A stretch of 41,565 nucleotides of DNA from Pseudomonadota bacterium (lineage in GTDB: Bacteria; Pseudomonadota; Gammaproteobacteria; Steroidobacterales; MnTg04), in assembly GCA_022572885.1 (NCBI GenBank), contig JACZVC010000026.1, positions 1 to 41,565 of the forward strand, read 5' to 3'. Below are positions 7,429-14,880 of this stretch, one piece after another (the stretch's first letter is position 1; every line of letters begins with the position of its first letter). The notes under the pieces are model-generated. The model was not told the origin of the DNA and did not search any database. It saw nothing but the letters and a program-made list of their open reading frames with translations. The position numbers were made by a program, and so were the translations under genes.

Positions 7429-8754
7429 TCAACTCGACCTCCGCAATGGTTTCAGCGTTTCCTTTACCTCGTACAGGGACACGGCCGGTACCCACTTGAC
7501 GAATATCAGGAACAAAGTCGTGAAAACCGCGAAGGAGCCGATGGTGATCGAAATTTCGACGGCCGACGGGAAATAGAAGCCGAATGCGTTGGGCAGGAAT
7601 TTTCTCGGCTGCGAAGTCGCGACGATGATGAACCTTTCACTGAGCATGCCGATGTTGATCAGGATCGAGATGATCAGCATGGACTTCCACGAGGTCCGGA
7701 TTCTCTTGAACAAAATCAACAACGGAACGACAGCGCAAAACAGGACCATTTCCCAGAACATCGGCGCGTAAAAACCGGTCAGCCGCCATTTGAGCGCCTC
7801 CAGCTCGTAAGAACTGCCGCTAAACCAGGTCGTAAACACCTCCATGATGTTGATATAAGTCCAGATCAGCGACAGGAGGACCAGGAGTTTCCCCAGGTTG
7901 ACCAGGTGGATTTCACCAATGTAACGCTCGAAGTTCATGTATTTGCGCAACAGAAACATGACCGTGACGATACCCGCTGTTCCCGAGAATATCGCCCCGG
8001 TCACAAAATAGGGCGCGAAGACGGTGTGGTGCAGGCCAGGCACGAGTGACAAGGCGAAGTCCCAGGACACGATACTGTGCACCGATACAGCCAACGGGAT
8101 AACCAGCACCGCAAAAAAAGTATAGGCCCAGCCCAGCGTGTGCCACTCCTTGGCCGTCCCCCTCCAGCCGAAGGAAAATATCGTGTAGAGCTTGCGCCGC
8201 AGCCCGGTACTTGCATCGCGTACCGCGGCAAAATCCGGCACCGATCCCATGTAAATAAAAATCGAGCTGGCCGTCAGGTAGGTGGTAATCGCCATGACAT
8301 CAAACATCAGCGGCGACCGGAAATTTGGCCATAAATCCATTTGGTTCGGCACCGGGATGGTCCAGTGTACAAACCAGACCCGGCCCAAATGCACCATGAC
8401 AAAAAGCGCCGCGGTAATCAGCGAGAAAAGGGTCATCGCTTCGGCGCTGCGATAAATCGCCTTGCGCCAGGAACTGTTGGTGATATGCAGCACCGCCGAC
8501 AGCAAGGTGCCCGAGTGACTCAGCCCGATCCAGAATATAAAGTTGGACAGGTAGGTACCCCAGACCGCGCTGCGATTCATCCCGGCGGCGCCGACGCCCA
8601 CCTCCAGCTGATAAAACCAGGGAATGAAAAAACAGATGCCGGCGACCGCGATCGAAGTACCAAGCGTTGCCCAGTACTTCGGACCGGTCTCCATCATCGC
8701 CCGCAGGACATCCTTGTTGACCTCGGCATAAGTCGGTTCGATATATTCAGCCAT
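7429..8754 (-). CDS. actC: Alternative complex III subunit ActC (NrfD/PsrC-like, quinol-binding)
   Basis: A 441-residue polytopic protein of the NrfD/PsrC family with about ten predicted helices. The early segment (TEYIEPTYAEVN-type start, then FFIPWFYQLEVGVGAAGMN) and the FWIGLSHSGTLLSAVLHI stretch are typical of ActC. By family knowledge this subunit carries the quinol site near the periplasmic side, next to the FeS subunit. It overlaps actB2 by 8 bases. Length is close to that of other ActC proteins. Confidence 0.88.
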   Translation of the reverse strand: MAEYIEPTYAEVNKDVLRAMMETGPKYWATLGTSIAVAGICFFIPWFYQLEVGVGAAGMNRSAVWGTYLSNFIFWIGLSHSGTLLSAVLHITNSSWRKAIYRSAEAMTLFSLITAALFVMVHLGRVWFVHWTIPVPNQMDLWPNFRSPLMFDVMAITTYLTASSIFIYMGSVPDFAAVRDASTGLRRKLYTIFSFGWRGTAKEWHTLGWAYTFFAVLVIPLAVSVHSIVSWDFALSLVPGLHHTVFAPYFVTGAIFSGTAGIVTVMFLLRKYMNFERYIGEIHLVNLGKLLVLLSLIWTYINIMEVFTTWFSGSSYELEALKWRLTGFYAPMFWEMVLFCAVVPLLILFKRIRTSWKSMLIISILINIGMLSERFIIVATSQPRKFLPNAFGFYFPSAVEISITIGSFAVFTTLFLIFVKWVPAVSLYEVKETLKPLRRSS

Positions 8755-9502
8755 CTGCCTGGACCCGCTTCAGGTAAACAATTGACGGCGTCGTATTCAA
8801 CTCCTCCAGGACATGGTAGCCACGCGGGTTTCTGGCCATCTTCGAGACCTGGCTGTCCGGGTCGTTGAGGTCGCCAAAAACCATGGCCTCGGTCGGGCAG
8901 CTTTGCACGCAGGCTGGCTTTATTTCACCGTCACGAACCCGGCGACGGCCGTCATCCTTCGCTGCGTCTTTGGCCTGGCGTATACGCTGAATGCAAAAGG
9001 TGCATTTTTCCATCACGCCTTTTTCGCGGACAGTGACATCCGGGTTCAACTGCTGCTCCAGCGGCTCATCCCACTCATAGGTGAACCAGTTGAAGAAACG
9101 GACTTCGTATGGGCAATAAACGGCGCAGGTCCGGGTACCGATACAGCGGTTGTAGACTTGCGTATTGAGCCCGTCCTGGTTGTGATAAGTCGCAAAAACC
9201 GGACAGGCAATTTCACAGGGGGCCTGATCGCATTGCTGGCAAAGCATCGGGATGAATTGCAGCTTGATGTCCGGGTACTCGCCCTCCCAGTAACGCTCGA
9301 TCCTGATCCATTTCATTTCCCGACGCATCGCAAACTGTTGCTCACCGACGATGGGCAGATTGTTCTCCGCCTGACAGGCGACCACGCAGGCTTCACAGCC
9401 AGTACAACGATCCAGGTCAATGGACATCGTCCAGTGGTAATCGAACTTGTCGTAATAGCCTGGCTTTCTGTACTTCCTGAATTTTTCCAAAGCTGTGCTC
9501 AT
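8747..9502 (-). CDS. actB2: Alternative complex III iron-sulfur subunit, ActB2 part (separate gene)
   Basis: A 251-residue ferredoxin-like protein with four cysteine groups: C33/C36/C39/C43, C88/C91/C96/C100, C120/C126/C130 and C167/C170/C198/C202. The third group (CIGTRTCAVYCP) has three cysteines, which suits one [3Fe-4S] beside three [4Fe-4S] clusters, the set described for the ActB2 domain. In most described complexes this domain is the C-terminal half of one large ActB; here it is a separate gene 15 bases after actB1. It has no signal peptide, so export would depend on riding with the Tat substrate ActB1 (inference). Confidence 0.88.
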   Translation of the reverse strand: MSTALEKFRKYRKPGYYDKFDYHWTMSIDLDRCTGCEACVVACQAENNLPIVGEQQFAMRREMKWIRIERYWEGEYPDIKLQFIPMLCQQCDQAPCEIACPVFATYHNQDGLNTQVYNRCIGTRTCAVYCPYEVRFFNWFTYEWDEPLEQQLNPDVTVREKGVMEKCTFCIQRIRQAKDAAKDDGRRRVRDGEIKPACVQSCPTEAMVFGDLNDPDSQVSKMARNPRGYHVLEELNTTPSIVYLKRVQADG

Positions 9503-9517
9503 CTACGTCTCCTGTAA

Positions 9518-11767
9518 TCAGGCATGGCCATGTTCGTGCCCCAGAATATTTCGCCCCAGGTCCCGCGTCGTACCGTCGGTCTTGATAACGTGGACCCGCC
9601 TGCCGGTTTTTGAAATTTTCACGCGGGTTGCCGACCAGGCCAGCGCGCCACTGTCGGTATCGGTCTCAGGCGCCAGAATCTCAATCGGGTTCGAGCCTCG
9701 GCCGCTCGCGTAACGGCCGTAGTTGCCGTGGCCTTGCCCGATCGGCATAGCCACCACGTCCGGCCGGATCGCCTCATAGATAAAAGCCGGCGCTTCGAGC
9801 CGGCCGGCCGCGGACTCGACCAGCAAAACGTCGCCTTCGCGAATGGCAAGCTCGGCGGCTGTTTTTGGGTTCAATTCAACCCAGGAGTTGTAGACGATAC
9901 TGGTCAGCGGATCGGGAAGTTCCTGCATCCACGGCAAATTGGCGCCGCGCCCGTCCCGGAAAGCCAAACTCAGATAGGGCTGCATCACAAACCGATATTC
10001 ACTCTCCTTGCCGGCAAAAGATGGCTGCGCCATGCCAACTGCCGACAACATCGCCCGGCCCATGGCCTGGCGCGGACGACCCAGTTGCCGCGGCCGCTCA
10101 CCCCAAACCCCTGATTCCAGGATACTCAACCAGAATTTTCTGAACCCCTGGTCGCTGCTATCGTTGCTTTTGCGCTGATAGATCGCCCGCCACATTTCCA
10201 TGAGGTAATTTTCCATCGACGTCCACGGCATGTTGGCGGGAAGCTCGCCGCCGATCTGGTGCGCCAGCGCGAGAATGATGTCGCCGGCCGACCGCGTATC
10301 GTAGAGTCTCTTGACGACCGGCTGGGCTATAGAGGCAACCGCGAAGCCGACACCCGGGTCGGGGATGTTGTCACCCCAGGCTTCCAGGTAGGTGTCCAGC
10401 GGCAGGATAATATCGGCCAGCGCCATCGTTTCGTTCATGAAGCTCGACATGCCGATGACATACGGAACCGCCATCACCGCCTCTTTAACGTTCGCGGAGG
10501 AAGGCAGGGTAAAGACCGGGTTCGTATCGTGAAGAATCAGCACCTCGGCGTCATCGCCGCTCAGCGATGAAAACAATTCCAGCATGTCTTGATAGCCGGC
10601 GCGCGGTCGTGGAGGGTCACTGGAAAATGTGCTGGCCGGGTTAAACAATATCCCGCCAGCTTCGCCGATATTGCCGCCGATATAATTGAGCACATTGACC
10701 GCGACCAGGTTAGCCGTGCCATTTGTCGATGCGCCGGCGGCCCCGCCTCCTATAGCCAGGCTGGGACTGGCGGCAGAAAATTCTGTCGCAATCCGTACGA
10801 TGCGATCAGCCGATATTCCACTTCGTTCGGCAACGCTGGCCGGCGAATAAGCGCCGAGCGCCCGCTTCCAGTCAGCGGCATCGGCAGCCGCATACAATCC
10901 TTGTTCGACGATGGAATGCGCCATCGCCAGGGCGAGCATGCCCTCGCTGCCAGACCGGGCTGCTACCCACTCGTCGGCATTTGCTCCCGACAGCGACATC
11001 CGCGGCTCAACCTGCACACAGCGGCCGCGCTGTTGGGTCCCCTGCCGCAAGTGCCCGTATGCAACGCTGTGGTGAACCGGCGACAACCAGGCGCCCAGAT
11101 AATCCGCGCCAAAAGAAAGCAGGTACTTGCTGTTAGCAATATCGTAATAAGGCAGGACATCTACGTCGAAACAGGCCTTGTTCGCCGCATACAGGCTGGC
11201 CGGGTGTGAAAACTCATGCTGCAGATAGTTTTCCGAGCCCAGCTGATCCATGAACAGGGCAAACAGCTCATGCAAATGACCGTTGACGCCACCGCTAAGC
11301 AGGTAGGCATTGTTGGCTTTTTTCTGAATTTTCAGCGTACCCAGGACACCGGAGATGGTGGTCAGCGCCTGGTCCCAGCTGATCGGGCTAAAACTGCCGC
11401 TGCCACGCTCGCCATCCCTGAGCAACGGGGTTTTTATCCGGTCCGGGTTATACAACACGTTCAAACCGGCTTGCCCCAACGCACACAGCCTGCCCTGATT
11501 GACCGGGTGAGACGGGTTGCCTTCGATTTTTTTGGCTCGCCCTTCCCGGATTCTGACCGAGATCCCGCAACCGGCCGAACATAGCGTGCAGACAGTATTG
11601 TACCAGGTCGCGATTCCAGGTGAATAATCTTCGGGCAGATTGACCTGCGGGATCAGGAACTCGGTTGACATCTTAGAAGCATCGGCAATGAGAAAACCAG
11701 CACCCGCACCGAGTGTTCCGGCGCCGATAAACTTCAGAAAATCCCGACGATTAATCTTGTTACTCAT
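9518..11767 (-). CDS. actB1: Alternative complex III large subunit, ActB1 part (molybdopterin-oxidoreductase-like, Tat signal)
   Basis: A 749-residue protein with a twin-arginine signal (NRRDFLKFIGAGTLG, residues 6-20) and a molybdopterin-oxidoreductase fold. Cys60, Cys63, Cys67 and Cys95 form a complete CxxCxxxCx27C motif, the FS0 [4Fe-4S] ligand set of the superfamily. Later blocks (VLILHDTNPVFTLP, DIILPLDTYLEAWGD) and the C-terminal MopB-type domain (VYNSWVELNPKTAAELAIREGD) are present. Act complexes are generally thought to lack Mo cofactor in this subunit, so the intact Cys motif deserves attention. Its place between actA and actB2 argues for complex III rather than an independent reductase. 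Confidence 0.86.
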   Translation of the reverse strand: MSNKINRRDFLKFIGAGTLGAGAGFLIADASKMSTEFLIPQVNLPEDYSPGIATWYNTVCTLCSAGCGISVRIREGRAKKIEGNPSHPVNQGRLCALGQAGLNVLYNPDRIKTPLLRDGERGSGSFSPISWDQALTTISGVLGTLKIQKKANNAYLLSGGVNGHLHELFALFMDQLGSENYLQHEFSHPASLYAANKACFDVDVLPYYDIANSKYLLSFGADYLGAWLSPVHHSVAYGHLRQGTQQRGRCVQVEPRMSLSGANADEWVAARSGSEGMLALAMAHSIVEQGLYAAADAADWKRALGAYSPASVAERSGISADRIVRIATEFSAASPSLAIGGGAAGASTNGTANLVAVNVLNYIGGNIGEAGGILFNPASTFSSDPPRPRAGYQDMLELFSSLSGDDAEVLILHDTNPVFTLPSSANVKEAVMAVPYVIGMSSFMNETMALADIILPLDTYLEAWGDNIPDPGVGFAVASIAQPVVKRLYDTRSAGDIILALAHQIGGELPANMPWTSMENYLMEMWRAIYQRKSNDSSDQGFRKFWLSILESGVWGERPRQLGRPRQAMGRAMLSAVGMAQPSFAGKESEYRFVMQPYLSLAFRDGRGANLPWMQELPDPLTSIVYNSWVELNPKTAAELAIREGDVLLVESAAGRLEAPAFIYEAIRPDVVAMPIGQGHGNYGRYASGRGSNPIEILAPETDTDSGALAWSATRVKISKTGRRVHVIKTDGTTRDLGRNILGHEHGHA

Positions 11768-11799
11768 CTCGCCCTCGAGTCTCGCAGCTTCTGCTGCTC

Positions 11800-12339
11800 T
11801 TACTTATGGCATGTCCAGCAATCGCGTCCGTTTTCGACCTCTTTGTGTGTATGGCAATCGACGCACCACGGCATGCGCAGTGGTTGCTGTCGGGTTATTC
11901 GATCCATGGTATCGACCGGGCCATGACATGTTGCGCATTCCAGGCCGGCCCTGATGTGCCGTTTGTGGGTGAAATGCACGAAATCGGGAACGTCATAGAC
12001 TTTGATCCAGGGTATGGGTTTGCGGTCGGCGTAATATTGCGCCACCTTGATGATCTCGGGTTTGTCGGTGGCGACCGACCTGTGGCAACCCATGCATTTT
12101 TCCACCGATGGCACGCCGGCCACCGGCGTACGGGCGGCATAGACGTGGCAATATTGACAGGGGATTTCGTTTTCGCCAGCGTGGATTCTATGGCTGAATT
12201 CGATGGGCTGAACGGGTGTGGCATCGCCAAAATAAGTGCTGTTTACCCAGATTCCCCCCACAAAACCCGCCAGCCCGCTTAAGATAACCAGGGCCGGTTT
12301 TTTAAAATGAGCAAGAGCTTCCAGAACAGAAATTGACAT
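11800..12339 (-). CDS. actA: Alternative complex III subunit ActA (pentahaem cytochrome c)
   Basis: A 179-residue protein with one N-terminal membrane helix (about 15-33), acting as an uncleaved anchor or signal. Five CXXCH motifs lie at 61-65 (CQYCH), 82-86 (CMGCH), 135-139 (CATCH), 159-163 (CVDCH) and 174-178 (CWTCH), the pentahaem count of ActA. Extra His residues (FSHRIH, HFTHKRH) can act as distal ligands. It is the first gene of the act cluster, 32 bases before actB1. An AAGAGAAAT purine stretch precedes the ATG. Confidence 0.9.
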   Translation of the reverse strand: MSISVLEALAHFKKPALVILSGLAGFVGGIWVNSTYFGDATPVQPIEFSHRIHAGENEIPCQYCHVYAARTPVAGVPSVEKCMGCHRSVATDKPEIIKVAQYYADRKPIPWIKVYDVPDFVHFTHKRHIRAGLECATCHGPVDTMDRITRQQPLRMPWCVDCHTHKEVENGRDCWTCHK

Positions 12340-12374
12340 TTTTATATTTCTCTTCGCGTTGCGAATTGTGCCTA

Positions 12375-12408
12375 TTGCTTTTACAAACTACTTGCTTTTA
12401 CAAACTAC
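12375..12408. repeat. Perfect 17-bp tandem duplication
   Basis: The 17-mer TTGCTTTTACAAACTAC occurs at 12375-12391 and again directly at 12392-12408 with no mismatch. The second copy covers the stop codon (TAG, read on the minus strand at 12405-12407) of the DUF6941 gene. The 9-bp core ACAAACTAC also occurs inverted at 12932-12940, on the other side of that gene. Confidence 0.9.
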
Positions 12409-12809
12409 AAATCTGCCTTTTCGGATTTCATTAAATACAGTTTAGGACCGTTGATCTGCTGGCCGGCGATCATGATTTCCACCTGGTATTCGCCCGCCGC
12501 CTCAAATACCAGTTTTTCCATCGGCAACACCAGCTGGGTCACTGCCGGTGCCCGGGTTTCCGGTCTGCTGTCCACATCGGTATGGCCTTCAATGGTAAAA
12601 ATAGCCAGCCCGTCCGGGTCTTTCAGGTGTATCAGGAATTCTTTTTTCCCCTCGTCAGCACGTTGCCACTCTATGATTCCGGCCAAAAACAACCGTTCCT
12701 GTCTGGCGGGAAACGCCGGGGCATACAACTCGCTCAACACGCCTTGAAGACTTAGCTTTCCGTCAGGCTCGACACTGGCCTGGTTACAAAAAAATAAGGT
12801 GACTTCCAC
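12405..12809 (-). CDS. DUF6941 family protein
   Basis: A 134-residue protein starting at a GTG (12809), with CAGGGA just upstream as a possible ribosome site. The pattern FFCNQASVEPDGKLSLQGVLSELYAPAFPA, then LEWQ-like and YQVEIMIAGQQINGPKLYL, matches DUF6941 proteins as I recall them, small cytoplasmic beta-rich proteins of unknown role. It is the first minus-strand gene ahead of actA, 66 bases away, and could share the act promoter. No signal peptide or membrane helix is seen. Confidence 0.68.
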   Translation of the reverse strand: MEVTLFFCNQASVEPDGKLSLQGVLSELYAPAFPARQERLFLAGIIEWQRADEGKKEFLIHLKDPDGLAIFTIEGHTDVDSRPETRAPAVTQLVLPMEKLVFEAAGEYQVEIMIAGQQINGPKLYLMKSEKADL

Positions 12810-12973
12810 GATCCCTGTTGCAAGATGCTCCCGTTACAGGGCCGAGTGTAGCACGCGACTCCAAAACCGCACTGCAAAACCATCGCCGGGAAAGCAGCTC
12901 GCAAAATGCTTGAAGAAAAACAGAGAGTTAGGTAGTTTGTTTCCCAATTATGCATACCGCAAGCGGGGACGCC

Positions 12974-13606
12974 ATGAAAAAACTACCGGGAATTGCCTTG
13001 ATTTTCATCATTGTGCTTAGCAACACGATGGTTGCAAAAGCCGCCGATGGCGACGCCGAAAAAGGGAAGGTCTTGTTTAATGTCTGCATGGCTTGCCATG
13101 GTAAGGATGGCGAGGGCAACGCAGTGCTGAATGCTCCCGCGACCGGCGGTCAGGACGAATGGTATGTCGTCCGCCAACTGAATAATTTCCGGGCAGGGGT
13201 GCGCGGCGCGCACGCAGAGGATATTTTTGGCGCGCAAATGCGCCCGATGGCGCTAACCCTGCCGGATGAACAGGCGGTAATGGATGTTGCCGCGTATATC
13301 GCGACTCTGCCGCTTCCAAAACTGGCAGCCACTATTGAGGGCAATACCGATGCCGGTAAAAAGGCGTTTGCGGTTTGCGTGGCCTGTCATGGGGCCAACG
13401 GGGAAGGCAATGTCTCATTGAATGCGCCACGCCTGTCTGGACAGTATGACTGGTACATCAAACGTCAGATCGACAATTTCAAGGCCGGCATACGGGGCAC
13501 TGACCCGAAAGATATCTATGGCGCGCAAATGCGGCCGATGGCGATGATCCTGGCCACCGATGAGCAGGTTCGGGATGTCACCGCCTATATCGCCACCCTG
13601 GAATAG
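12974..13606 (+). CDS. Exported di-haem cytochrome c (c4/c553-like)
   Basis: A 210-residue protein from the ATG at 12974 (GGGG ribosome site 5-8 bases upstream); an ATG at 12950 is in frame but lacks one. The signal peptide ends near AKAADG (about residue 24). Two homologous class I domains carry CMACH (38-42) and CVACH (135-139), each followed by a repeated block with FGAQMRPMA or YGAQMRPMA whose Met is a likely axial ligand. The gene is divergent from the act cluster across about 160 bases. A role as electron acceptor of the Act complex or donor to an oxidase is likely from context but unproven. Confidence 0.85.
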   Translation: MKKLPGIALIFIIVLSNTMVAKAADGDAEKGKVLFNVCMACHGKDGEGNAVLNAPATGGQDEWYVVRQLNNFRAGVRGAHAEDIFGAQMRPMALTLPDEQAVMDVAAYIATLPLPKLAATIEGNTDAGKKAFAVCVACHGANGEGNVSLNAPRLSGQYDWYIKRQIDNFKAGIRGTDPKDIYGAQMRPMAMILATDEQVRDVTAYIATLE

Positions 13607-13643
13607 GTACGCCCGAGGGAATTACCAGCCGATTTCCGCGGCC

Positions 13644-14504
13644 TTATTCGTTCAGCCTGACCGCGCGGTCTGGTGGCCGGTCGTTGACGCGTTGGCTTCC
13701 TTTCGCAGCAGCCCAGCCGACCAGTACATACCGCGTTCCTGACAACGTCGGTTTCGCCGCGTGCAGGTATCGATGATCCGACGGGAAACAAGCCAGCATG
13801 CCGGCCTCCGGGCGTATACGAAAACCGAAATGCGGGAAATCGAGTTCGCCGCCGGTAAAATCATTGTTCAGGTAAAGCAACAGGCTGTAATCCCTGTCCA
13901 TCCCACGTGACCATTTTCGTTTCGATGCAGTCCAGTTGTCCGCATCGGAATGCGGCTCGTAGTGCCCGCCCTTGTGATAACGAAGTATCTCCGGGCATTC
14001 GAACCATTCGAGCTCGGTCGAGTAGAATGGCTGCACCTCATGAAGAAAAATATCGCTTACCAGGGAATTGACATGATCGTTGATCCCCGCGATATCCACA
14101 TACTCGGTAATCCTCGCGGTCGACTCACGGGTCGCAGCCTGTCCTGATTCCCGCACAACCTCACTTTGGATCGTGGATTTCTCCCCACCCTGTCGATTCG
14201 CATAATCAACGATGAACTGACACTGCGCCGGATCCAGGTATTTCTTGATAATCAATATCCCCGGCGGCACCAAACCCCGGGTTGCCACGATCCCGGGTGG
14301 CTGGTCGGCACAATAAAGCGCTTGTTTTTGCGGCGTATCGAGACCATCACGGATGTACCCCAGCTCGTTGTAGTCGGGAGTCGCTCTCGCGGTGGCTGCT
14401 TTGACGCTTGCCGCAGCCTGATTTCCTGCGCAGCAGTGCTTGTAACGCCTCCCGCTGCCACAGGGGCAAGGATCGTTTCTGCGAGGCATGGGTTGACTGG
14501 ACAT
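13644..14504 (-). CDS. SEC-C motif plus Fe(II)/2-oxoglutarate prolyl-4-hydroxylase-like protein
   Basis: A 286-residue protein from the ATG at 14504; another in-frame start lies at 14576 and neither has a clear ribosome site. Residues 9-25 (RNDPCPCGSGRRYKHCC) are an SEC-C zinc motif. Residues about 85-265 form a P4H-type double-stranded beta-helix with Fe ligands His185 and Asp187 (HSD), a distal His248 (RYLHAAKP) and the 2-oxoglutarate-binding Arg258 (GTRYVL). The substrate is unknown; the SEC-C tag may mediate binding to protein or ribosome-linked partners, which is inference. It is convergent with the cytochrome gene and divergent from fic. Confidence 0.82.
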   Translation of the reverse strand: MSSQPMPRRNDPCPCGSGRRYKHCCAGNQAAASVKAATARATPDYNELGYIRDGLDTPQKQALYCADQPPGIVATRGLVPPGILIIKKYLDPAQCQFIVDYANRQGGEKSTIQSEVVRESGQAATRESTARITEYVDIAGINDHVNSLVSDIFLHEVQPFYSTELEWFECPEILRYHKGGHYEPHSDADNWTASKRKWSRGMDRDYSLLLYLNNDFTGGELDFPHFGFRIRPEAGMLACFPSDHRYLHAAKPTLSGTRYVLVGWAAAKGSQRVNDRPPDRAVRLNE

Positions 14505-14690
14505 GGGGATCGCTGGGTGGCGGCAACAAGTAGTCATCATAACAAAGCAGAAACCGGGCTCGAGCGTCATCGACAAATGCCTGGTTCGCAGGTCTGTATC
14601 GCGTCAGCGGCCACATTGTTTAACATAATCCTGGCTGGTGATTTTCCGAAATCTCTAAGTGATTGTTTTATCTTGCCTTTTAGTTGAACA

Positions 14691-14849
14691 TGTGCAGCGT
14701 ATCGACATTTCCGTGACATATGTCGAAAAAACCGATGAAAATCGACAGGTTTGCTTGATTTGTCCATTTCATCGACATATACTCAAAACATGTCGAAAAA
14801 CTTGTGAAAAATCGACATATCTACCGCATGTGTCTTTTCGATCGACACA
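14691..14849 (+). promoter_or_regulatory. Helically phased array of TGTCGA/ATCGACA operator-like boxes upstream of fic
   Basis: ATCGACA boxes begin at 14701, 14741, 14771, 14811 and 14841. Inverted TGTCGAAAAA boxes begin at 14721 and 14791. Degenerate TGTC or TGTG boxes begin at 14691, 14761 and 14831. All starts are exact multiples of 10 bp apart, and 14701-14770 and 14771-14840 are two 70-bp units whose boxes match while the spacers have diverged. Alternating orientation gives pairs such as TGTCGA-N15-TCGACA. The layout fits a protein that binds cooperatively along one face of the helix. The winged helix at the C-terminus of the Fic protein encoded next is the obvious candidate binder. Confidence 0.8.
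14755..14783 (+). promoter_or_regulatory. Predicted sigma70-type promoter of fic
   Basis: A -35 hexamer TTGATT (14755-14760), a 17-bp spacer and a -10 hexamer TATACT (14778-14783). The -10 is overlapped by the box at 14771-14778, and boxes lie both upstream and in the leader. Transcription would start near 14790, leaving a leader of about 90 bases. Occupied boxes would therefore block the polymerase. Confidence 0.55.
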
Positions 14850-14880
14850 TCGCGACCAGCGCTACAAGGAGTGTTTTGCG

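Noticed and set aside
9681-9720. tRNA-like GGTTCGAGCC stretch
   Set aside because: It lies within actB1 coding sequence and no cloverleaf could be drawn around it.
14659-14880. Longer Fic protein starting at 14659
   Set aside because: The extra 74 codons overlap the operator array and promoter, and the ATG at 14881 has a good ribosome site and the usual Fic N-terminus.
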